Source: DATBFX01 sp036558305
GTDB taxonomy: Bacteria; Chloroflexota; Chloroflexia; Thermomicrobiales; UBA6265
Assembly: GCA_036558305.1 (NCBI GenBank)
Contig: DATBFX010000125.1
Span: 1-11,295 of the forward strand
Length of the DNA: 11,295 nt
Reading direction: 5' to 3'
In this document: one piece after another, positions 6,276 to 11,295 of the stretch
Layout: every line of letters starts with the position of its first letter
How positions within the stretch are numbered: position 1 is the stretch's first letter
Translations under genes and position numbers: made by a program
Notes under the pieces: generated by a model
Database searches by the model: none
Told to the model about the DNA's origin: nothing
The model's input: the letters and a program-made list of their open reading frames with translations, nothing else

Positions 6276-6640
6276 TGGTGGAGATGGGGGGAGTCGAACC
6301 CCCGTCCAGAATCTCCGGCCGATTGTGTCCTACACGCTTAGTCGGCTGTTTGTGTGCCGACGCGAACCCCTGCCGACCGGGTTTCGCGGCGGTGAGCCGA
6401 ACTGCCTTTGACGGTCGCGCTCCGGCGGACTAGACCGTCGCACCCTGCCTGGGTGACGCCCGGTTCCGGTCCCGGCAGGGGGAGGTCCGGTCGGACGCGC
6501 TACCTAGAGGTCAGAGACTTAGGCAGCGAGAGCAAGTGACTGGGGTTTGCCAGTTACTTTTTGTGCCCATTTTTACGACGGCCTGGGCGCGTCGGCGTGC
6601 AACAATCTGACCTCGGACCCTGTCGAAACCAAACATCCCC
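6276..6640 (-). ncRNA. ssrA: tmRNA (transfer-messenger RNA)
   Basis: This RNA rescues stalled ribosomes with SmpB and tags the aborted protein for proteolysis. On the minus strand the 5' end GGGGATG (6640-6634) continues into the conserved TTTGGTTTCGACAGGG. It pairs with CATCTCC just before the terminal A-CCA (6276-6278 encodes CCA) to give a 7-bp acceptor stem with one G-U pair. The T arm GGGGG-TTCGACT-CCCCC lies at about 6286-6303. The messenger-like part reads GCA CAA AAA GTA ACT ... GCT GCC TAA in one frame, giving AQKVTGKPQSLALAA if GCA is the resume codon. The tag ends in the expected LALAA; the exact resume codon is an inference. Several GC-rich stems in between, such as GTCGGC with GCCGAC, fit the pseudoknot region. 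The length of 365 nt is normal. CCA is encoded. Confidence 0.96.
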
Positions 6641-6652
6641 GAGATCGCGGAG

Positions 6653-6661
6653 ATTATAGCA
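6653..6661 (-). promoter_or_regulatory. Extended -10 promoter of ssrA
   Basis: On the minus strand TGCTATAAT contains a perfect consensus -10 (TATAAT, 6653-6658) with a TGn extension. It ends 12 nt before the mature tmRNA 5' end, so transcription would start only a few bases upstream of the RNase P cleavage site. The -35 region is poor, which is acceptable with an extended -10. This is the strongest promoter-like signal in the window. Confidence 0.75.
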
Positions 6662-6781
6662 CATCTGGCGCGCTTCGGACCAGGGCGATGGCATCGTGAC
6701 GGGCATGTCTCAGTTCTTCTCGCATGGTTTCGACGTCTCGGTCGTTCATGCCGCCTCATCGGTCCCAATCCCCTCGCTGTC

Positions 6782-6787
6782 TATACT
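6782..6787 (+). promoter_or_regulatory. Candidate -10 element of the two-component operon
   Basis: TATACT lies about 66 nt before the regulator ATG and matches five of six -10 consensus bases. No good -35 hexamer is seen at standard spacing, which would be consistent with an activator-dependent promoter, possibly autoregulated by the PhoB-like product. A leader hairpin (GGAACC 6800-6805 with GGTTCC 6821-6826) lies between this site and the ribosome binding site. Confidence 0.3.
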
Positions 6788-6847
6788 TCTCGTGCGGCAG
6801 GAACCCCATCGCGGGGCGACGGTTCCCGCGGCAGCCCGGAAGGTGAC

Positions 6848-7666
6848 ATGCAGGTGGTTCAGCACAACACGGAGGTCTCGCGGTCCGGCGGCTCAGTCGT
6901 TCTCGTCGTCGACGACGAGGCAACGATCCGAGAGGCCATCGCCTATAACCTCAAGCGCGAGGGTTTGGACGTCGAACAGACCGACAACGGCTACGACGCG
7001 CTCGACCGGGCGCGGACGACCAAACCCGACCTCGTCGTCCTCGACGTCATGCTGCCCGGTCTCGACGGCTTCGACGTTTGCCGGGCCCTGCGTGCCGAAT
7101 CGACCGTGCCGATCCTTTTTCTCTCCGCCCGCGTCGAGGAAATCGATCGCATTCTCGGTCTCGAACTCGGCGGCGACGACTACCTGACCAAACCGTTCGC
7201 CATGCGCGAACTCGTGGCTCGCGTCCGCGCCATGCTGCGTCGCGCCCAAATGGTTTCGGTCGGCTCCGGGACGCCGCCGCCACCCGTGCCGTCGACGGCT
7301 GAAAGGTCGGCTGGTCAATCGAAGTCTCGGCCCGCCGATCGGGTGCTGGTGGTAGGGGACCTCTCGCTCGACGTCGCCCGCCGCATCGTGCGACTCCGGG
7401 GCGAACCCGTGATCCTCAAGCCGAAGGAGTTCGACCTCCTCGCCTATCTGATGCGTCATCCCGGCATCGTGCTCTCACGAGACGCGCTGTTGCGTGAGGT
7501 GTGGGGTTACGACTACCCCATCGACACCCGAACGGTCGACGTGCACATCCGCTGGCTCCGGCTCAAGCTCGAGCGCGATCCCAGCCATCCGCAGTGGGTC
7601 GAGACCGTGCGCGGATACGGTTACCGATTCGTCGGCGAAAGCGAGTCATCGCCGCGAGCGCCGTGA
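6848..7666 (+). CDS. OmpR/PhoB-family response regulator
   Basis: This 272-residue two-domain transcription factor has an N-terminal receiver domain (about residues 17-133). It has the acidic pair D22-D23, phosphoacceptor D66 in VVLDVMLPG, S93 in the switch position and K115 in the DDYLTKPF motif. The C-terminal winged-helix DNA-binding domain (about 166-264) shows KPKEFDLLAYLMRHPG, LLREVWGYD, and the recognition-helix region TRTVDVHIRWLRLKLE, ending with RGYGYRF. The linker of about 30 residues (134-165; GTPPPPVPSTAERSAGQS) is Pro/Ser-rich and longer than in classical PhoB. The ATG at 6848 is preceded by GGAAGG at 6838-6843. It is followed 51 bp later by the kinase gene and presumably phosphorylated by it. 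PhoB/PhoP-like control of phosphate genes is the best guess from the pairing, but no pst genes are seen here. Confidence 0.93.
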   Translation: MQVVQHNTEVSRSGGSVVLVVDDEATIREAIAYNLKREGLDVEQTDNGYDALDRARTTKPDLVVLDVMLPGLDGFDVCRALRAESTVPILFLSARVEEIDRILGLELGGDDYLTKPFAMRELVARVRAMLRRAQMVSVGSGTPPPPVPSTAERSAGQSKSRPADRVLVVGDLSLDVARRIVRLRGEPVILKPKEFDLLAYLMRHPGIVLSRDALLREVWGYDYPIDTRTVDVHIRWLRLKLERDPSHPQWVETVRGYGYRFVGESESSPRAP

Positions 7667-7703
7667 ACGCATGACGGCGCGCGCTGAGTTGTGTCAGCCG
7701 GAT

Positions 7704-7710
7704 GGAGGAG
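7704..7710 (+). promoter_or_regulatory. Ribosome binding site fixing the kinase start
   Basis: GGAGGAG is a near-ideal Shine-Dalgarno sequence 7 nt before the GTG at 7718. The upstream in-frame GTG at 7691 has no such site, so the shorter protein is preferred. Confidence 0.75.
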
Positions 7711-7717
7711 CCAAACG

Positions 7718-9511
7718 GTGTTCCAGACGTTGCGTGGCCGACTGGCGTTCACGTACGCGGCGGTCACCGTCGTCCTCCTCGTCGCGCTCGGTGCCGCGAT
7801 CGTCACCTCGGTTCGAGCACTTTATGTCGAGCGACTGACCGACGAGCTCACCAGAGAGGCTCGTCTGACCGGCACCGCGATTGCGCCGACACTCGGCGCG
7901 ACGACGGACGCGTCCTCCCTCGATCCGATCGTCAAGCAACTCGGTGCCACCGTCGACGGTCGAATCACCGTGATCGCCGCCGATGGGCGGGTGCTTGCCG
8001 ATTCACAAGGCGATCCCAGCAGCCTGCCGAACCTTGCCGATCGGGCAGAGGTCCGCACCGCGCTGAGCGGCACGGGCGGTTCGGCGGTCGGGATCGCGCA
8101 AAGCGACTCCTCGCTGGCGGTTGCCGTACCAACCTCGACGTCACCACCGGTGGCGGTTCGGATCTGGATATCCCTCGACGACGTCAACTCGGCAGTCGGC
8201 CGCGTCCGCCGCGACGTCGTCGGCGTTGCCATCTTCGGCGCGGCTGTCGCCGCGGCGGTCGCGGTCTTCGTGTCCCGTCGGATCACACGACCACTCGACG
8301 CCTTACGCCGCCACGCCTCGGACGTGAGCAGGGGAAACCTCGACGTCTCGACGCCACCGGTTGCTCCGCGCGAACTGGCCGATCTGGCGCAGTCGTTCAA
8401 TGCCATGACCGCGCGGATCCGCGAACTCGTCGCGGACGCCGAGCGATCCCGATCCCGTTTGGAAGCGATCTTCACCCATCTGAGCGACGGCGTCGTCACC
8501 GTCGACGAACGGGGAAGCGTGCTCGGTCTGAACGCCGCGGCCATCGCGATGCTCGGAACCAATCCGGTCTGGGCCGTCGGTCATCCTTTCTTGACCGCCA
8601 CGCGCGATCACGACCTGGTCCAGTTGATGGAAAGCGCCTTTGCCAGCTCCGAGGCGAAAACGGCGACCATCGAATACACCCGAGGGGACCGTGCAATCGA
8701 AGCCACGGCGCAACTGGTGGCGATGTCCAACGAGCGCTTCGGCGTGGTTGTCCTGCGCGACGTGAGCGCCGTGCGCCGGTTGGAATCGATGCGACGAGAA
8801 TTCGTCGCCAACGTGTCGCACGAACTCCGCACGCCGCTGGCCTCGATTCGTGCCGTCGTCGAAACGCTCGAAGCCGGCGCGATCGACGACCCACCCGCCG
8901 CCGCCGAATTCTTGCATCGGATCGTCGGGGAAATCGAACGCCTGACCGATCTGGTCAACGATCTTTTGGAATTGGGAAAGGCGCAATCCGGCCGCCTATC
9001 GCTCAGACTCGAACCGCTCGCGCCGATCGACTTTGTTCCGGAAGGGGCGGAGCGGTTGCGCCCGCAGGTCGACCGGGCCGGTTTGCAGCTCGTGGTCGAC
9101 GTGCCAGCCGATCTTCCACCAGTGCTGGCGGACCGCGCGCGGATCGAACAGGTCCTGATCAACCTCATCCACAACGCCATCAAGTTCACCCCGGCGGGAA
9201 CGATCACCGTCTCCGCACGGAGCGAGGACAGCGTCCTGCACGTCGCGGTCGAGGACACGGGAGTCGGTATCCCGGAATCGGATTTGCCTCGCGTCTTCGA
9301 ACGCTTCTACAAGACGGACCGCGCGCGGCGATCCGAGGGCACCGGTCTCGGTCTGGCGATTGCCAAGCACGTCGTCCAGGCGCACGGCGGCACGATTTCC
9401 GTCTCCAGCCGCCCCGGCGAAGGAGCGAGGTTCGAATTCACGCTGCCGCTCGTGACCGCGGTCACCGATGCGCATGCCGTCATCACAAATGGTATCGCGG
9501 CGGCGACCTAA
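7718..9511 (+). CDS. PhoR/PnpS-like membrane sensor histidine kinase
   Basis: This 597-residue kinase is anchored in the cytoplasmic membrane. TM1 is at about residues 8-30. An extracytoplasmic sensor region (about 31-155) resembles the single-Cache-like fold of PhoR proteins, with ITVIAADGRVLADS, a NLADRAEVRTAL segment and VAVRIWISL. TM2 is at about 166-186. HAMP (about 187-240) follows, with RRITRPLDALRRHASDVSRGNLDV, then a PAS domain (about 245-350) and HisKA with FVANVSHELRTPLASI, phosphoacceptor H368. HATPase follows with the N box NLIHNAIKFTP (N482, N486), DTGVGIP (D513), FERFYKTD and GTGLGLAIAKH (541-551). All catalytic motifs are intact. GTG at 7718 is used because of the GGAGGAG site; starting at 7691 would add nine residues. 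Its partner is the regulator 51 bp upstream. A phosphate-sensing role is inferred from architecture alone; cell-envelope or stress sensing is also possible. Confidence 0.92.
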   Translation: MFQTLRGRLAFTYAAVTVVLLVALGAAIVTSVRALYVERLTDELTREARLTGTAIAPTLGATTDASSLDPIVKQLGATVDGRITVIAADGRVLADSQGDPSSLPNLADRAEVRTALSGTGGSAVGIAQSDSSLAVAVPTSTSPPVAVRIWISLDDVNSAVGRVRRDVVGVAIFGAAVAAAVAVFVSRRITRPLDALRRHASDVSRGNLDVSTPPVAPRELADLAQSFNAMTARIRELVADAERSRSRLEAIFTHLSDGVVTVDERGSVLGLNAAAIAMLGTNPVWAVGHPFLTATRDHDLVQLMESAFASSEAKTATIEYTRGDRAIEATAQLVAMSNERFGVVVLRDVSAVRRLESMRREFVANVSHELRTPLASIRAVVETLEAGAIDDPPAAAEFLHRIVGEIERLTDLVNDLLELGKAQSGRLSLRLEPLAPIDFVPEGAERLRPQVDRAGLQLVVDVPADLPPVLADRARIEQVLINLIHNAIKFTPAGTITVSARSEDSVLHVAVEDTGVGIPESDLPRVFERFYKTDRARRSEGTGLGLAIAKHVVQAHGGTISVSSRPGEGARFEFTLPLVTAVTDAHAVITNGIAAAT

Positions 9512-9518
9512 CGCGGTT

Positions 9519-9706
9519 TGCGGAGGAGGCGCGTCGAATCGTTTGTAGGGGCGGACCGCCGTGTCCGCCCTCGCGCGCATGCGCGTGCGGTGAGGGGGCG
9601 GACGGGACACTCCCTTGGCGCTATCCACCCTCCCAGGTGAATCCGTTCGTGACAGGGCGGACACGGCGGTCCGCCCCTACAAACGATTCGACGCGACTCC
9701 TCTGCA
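9519..9706. repeat. 188-bp inverted-repeat element (BIME/MITE-like)
   Basis: The left arm 9519-9571 is the reverse complement of 9654-9706 with only two mismatches in 53 positions. The inner 42 nt (9530-9571 and 9654-9695) are perfectly complementary. Each arm is itself a hairpin unit: GGGCGGAC (9549-9556) pairs with GTCCGCCC (9563-9570) across a 6-nt loop. The 82-nt centre contains a CGCGCATGCGCG palindrome (9574-9585) and another GGGGCGGAC at 9595-9603. No transposase and no clear target-site duplication flank it. The architecture, two REP-like hairpin units in head-to-head orientation, suggests a non-autonomous interspersed element. It begins 8 bp past the kinase stop, so it may also end or stabilise that transcript. 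Confidence 0.8.
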
Positions 9707-9758
9707 ATTCAGCATAACCATGAGATCGCAGCACGGCCAGAGTGGACAAGAGGCAACC

Positions 9759-9775
9759 AAAAAGCCGCATGGCGG
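9759..9775 (-). terminator. Weak candidate terminator of the permease operon
   Basis: On the minus strand CCGC-CAT-GCGG is followed by C and five T residues (9763-9759), 115 nt beyond the dppC-like stop. The stem has only 4 bp, so the call is tentative; no better T-tailed hairpin is seen before the inverted-repeat element. Confidence 0.25.
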
Positions 9776-9889
9776 AGCATCGACACATGTCGGTGTGGGC
9801 TTGACGATTCGCGAGCTCTGCCTCGTAAGTCACGGACTGTCGCGTGCCGTAGCAGTCCGGACCTGGCGCGGGCGCGACGAACTCGCCGG

Positions 9890-10837
9890 CTATCGACGCC
9901 CCGACCGCGGATCGAGGGCGTCTTGCAGCCCGTCGCCGAGGACGTTGAAGGCAAACACCGTCAGGGTCAGGGCCACGCCGGGGAAGGTGATGTACCACCA
10001 GGCATCGCGGAAGTAGTTGCGGGCGGTCGACATCATCGTTCCCCACTCGGGCGATGGGGGTTGGGCGCCGAGACCGATGAAGCTCAGGGAACTCGTGATC
10101 AGGATCGCGTAGCCGACGTCGAGCGTGACCTGGATGATCACGACCGAAATGGCGTTCGGCATGATGTGGCGAAACAGCAGCCGCCAGACGGAGAGGCCGA
10201 TGCTGCGACCCGCCTCGACGTATTCGCGCTCCTTGATCGACAACACCTGGGCGCGGACGAGACGGGCGTACCAGGGCCAGAACACCGTTGAGACGGCGAT
10301 CATCGTGTACTTCAATTCCCGGCCGAGCGAGGAGGCGATCGCGATCGCCAGCACCAGGGCGGGAAACGCCAGGAACATGTCGGTGAAGCGCATCAGCACC
10401 TCGTCGACGTACCCGCCCAGGTAGCCGGAGATCGCCCCGACCAGCGTCCCGAAGGACACCGCGAAACCGAGCACCACCACCGCGACTTCGAGCGAGATGC
10501 GGGTCCCGGTCATGATCCGGCTGAGCACATCCCGCCCGAGTTCGTCCGTCCCGAGCAGGTGCGACCAGGACGGTGCCAGGAGTTTCGAACCGGTGATGTC
10601 CTGGGCATAGGGATTGCGCGGCGCCAGCAATTCCCCGAAGATCGCCATGAAGAAGAAGAGCGCGACGATCACCACCCCGGCCAGATTGAGCCGGTTGCCG
10701 ATCAGAAACCGCTTCAGATTCGTGCGAAGCTGGCCACCCGAACGCCGCTTGGAGAGCGCGTCGAGCGATGGGGCCGTCGTCTCGGCGAGCGATGCCTCGG
10801 GGAGCGCACCGGCAGCCCCGATCTGTTCGGCGCTCAC
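9890..10837 (-). CDS. Peptide/nickel-type ABC transporter permease, DppC-like
   Basis: This 315-residue inner-membrane permease is of the DppC/OppC/NikC family. It has a cytosolic N-terminal region (1-48), TM1 at about 50-72 (LNLAGVVIVALFFFMAIF), the family signature LLGTDELGRDVLSR (94-107), and further helices at about 114-137, 152-170 and 178-197. The cytoplasmic EAA loop EYVEAGRSIGLSVWRLLFRHIMPN (205-228) docks the ATPase. LSFIGLGAQPPSPEWG (251-266) and FNVLGDGLQDALDPR (297-311) are the typical C-terminal motifs. The start is a GTG at 10837 overlapping the upstream permease stop by 4 nt (GTGA), with AAGGA upstream, so the two are translationally coupled. It would form a heterodimeric channel with the DppB-like protein. 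Substrate (peptide, nickel, sugar or other) cannot be told from the permease; the binding protein and ATPases are outside the window. Confidence 0.93.
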   Translation of the reverse strand: MSAEQIGAAGALPEASLAETTAPSLDALSKRRSGGQLRTNLKRFLIGNRLNLAGVVIVALFFFMAIFGELLAPRNPYAQDITGSKLLAPSWSHLLGTDELGRDVLSRIMTGTRISLEVAVVVLGFAVSFGTLVGAISGYLGGYVDEVLMRFTDMFLAFPALVLAIAIASSLGRELKYTMIAVSTVFWPWYARLVRAQVLSIKEREYVEAGRSIGLSVWRLLFRHIMPNAISVVIIQVTLDVGYAILITSSLSFIGLGAQPPSPEWGTMMSTARNYFRDAWWYITFPGVALTLTVFAFNVLGDGLQDALDPRSGRR

Positions 10838-11295
10838 GAGTAGCTAATCCTTGGATCGAGGAACAGGTAGAGGATGTCGACGAAGAGATTGACCACGACG
10901 AAGATGACCGCGATGATCAGCGTCGTCGCCATGATCGCGTTGTAGTCGATGTTTTCGGTCGCCTTCACCGTGTAGCGCCCGATGCCGGGCCAGGAGAAGA
11001 CGAGTTCGACCAGAAAGGCGCCCGAAAACAGGAGGCCGACCTGCAGGCCGAGCGAGGTGACCGTCGGCAGCAACGCATTCTTCAAGGCATGCCTGAAGAC
11101 CACCGAGTTCGGCGCCAACCCCTTCGCCCGCGCGGTGCGGATGTAGTCCTGATTGAGGACTTCCAACATCCCGCCGCGCACCATCCGCGTCACGACCGCG
11201 AGGGAACCGTAGGCAAGGACGACGACCGGCATCGCCAGGTGCTCGACCGCGATCTTGAAGACGTGCCAGTTGCCGGTCAGGAGGGCGTCGACGGC
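10834..11295 (-). CDS. Peptide/nickel-type ABC transporter permease, DppB-like (partial, 5' end outside window)
   Basis: The frame is open from the window edge to the TGA at 10834-10836, giving the last 153 residues of a protein normally about 310-340 long. Codons upstream of the internal ATG at 11232 continue the family pattern (LLTGNWHVFKIAVEHLAMPVVVLAYGS), so that ATG is not the start. The EAA loop is DYIRTARAKGLAPNSVVFRHALKN (about visible residues 50-73). The conserved end VFSWPGIGRYTVKATENIDYNAIMATTLIIAVIFVVVNLFVDILYLFLDPRI contains the last two membrane segments. It pairs with the DppC-like permease immediately downstream through a 4-nt overlap. The upstream substrate-binding protein gene usually found in such operons is not visible. 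Confidence 0.93.
   Translation of the reverse strand, partial: AVDALLTGNWHVFKIAVEHLAMPVVVLAYGSLAVVTRMVRGGMLEVLNQDYIRTARAKGLAPNSVVFRHALKNALLPTVTSLGLQVGLLFSGAFLVELVFSWPGIGRYTVKATENIDYNAIMATTLIIAVIFVVVNLFVDILYLFLDPRISYS

Larger units (their letters stand above)
9512..9889. other. 378-bp intergenic region between convergent kinase and permease genes
   Basis: No credible coding sequence is present. The left half is occupied by the inverted-repeat element at 9519-9706. The right half holds several small hairpins: CGACA/TGTCG around 9781-9792, GGACTG/CAGTCC on either side of about 9845, and CCGC/GCGG at 9765-9775. Open frames crossing the region lack ribosome binding sites and resemble no known family. 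Confidence 0.7.

Noticed and set aside
6511..6768. Small protein on the minus strand covering the ssrA 5' end
   Set aside because: It coincides with the tmRNA 5' domain and its promoter; the apparent peptide is a wrong-frame reading of the tag region.
7702..9717. 671-codon open frame overlapping the sensor kinase in another frame
   Set aside because: It is Arg-rich shadow sequence; the kinase frame carries all conserved HAMP, PAS, HisKA and ATPase motifs.
9615..10016. Possible small gene between the inverted repeat and the permease
   Set aside because: It starts inside the repeat element, has no ribosome binding site, and ends within the opposite-strand permease gene.

Overview
The window is GC-rich bacterial chromosome. 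The organism is most likely a member of Chloroflexota, perhaps near Thermomicrobia/Sphaerobacter. This is an inference from base composition, the PhoR/PnpS-type kinase, the tmRNA, and intergenic hairpin repeats of the 'GGGGCGGAC..GTCCGCCCC' and 'GCCC.GGGC-TGAA' kinds; no rRNA or other taxonomic marker is present.

Layout: (1) 1-442 (+) is the 3' end of a sensor histidine kinase, converging on the next operon. (2) 455-4540 (-) is a glcD-glcE-glcF operon encoding the three-subunit glycolate (or related 2-hydroxyacid) dehydrogenase: FAD subunit, second FAD-binding-like subunit and iron-sulfur subunit. A candidate sigma-70-type promoter lies at 4589-4617, and a perfect 16-bp palindrome sits between glcE and glcF. 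(3) 4541-4816 is a divergent intergenic region carrying a degenerate hairpin repeat. (4) 4817-6134 (+) is a tight three-gene cluster: EVE-domain protein, NuoE-like [2Fe-2S] thioredoxin-fold ferredoxin, and OsmC-family protein. (5) 6276-6640 (-) is the tmRNA gene ssrA, with an extended -10 promoter, a reading frame ending in LALAA, and a 3' hairpin terminator. (6) 6848-9511 (+) is an OmpR/PhoB-type response regulator and its PhoR/PnpS-like membrane kinase. (7) 9512-9889 is non-coding and dominated by a 188-bp element with 53-nt inverted arms. (8) 9890-11295 (-) is the downstream end of a dipeptide/oligopeptide/nickel-type ABC importer operon: a DppC-like permease and the C-terminal half of a DppB-like permease, with a 4-nt overlap.

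The regions look functionally independent: glycolate oxidation, a small redox/thiol cluster with a modified-base-reader-like protein, ribosome rescue, a probable phosphate or envelope two-component system, and peptide uptake. There is no clear phage, CRISPR, toxin-antitoxin or plasmid system. The least ordinary items are the nested inverted-repeat element at 9519-9706, the EVE/ferredoxin/OsmC cluster, and the paired hairpin repeats flanking that cluster.
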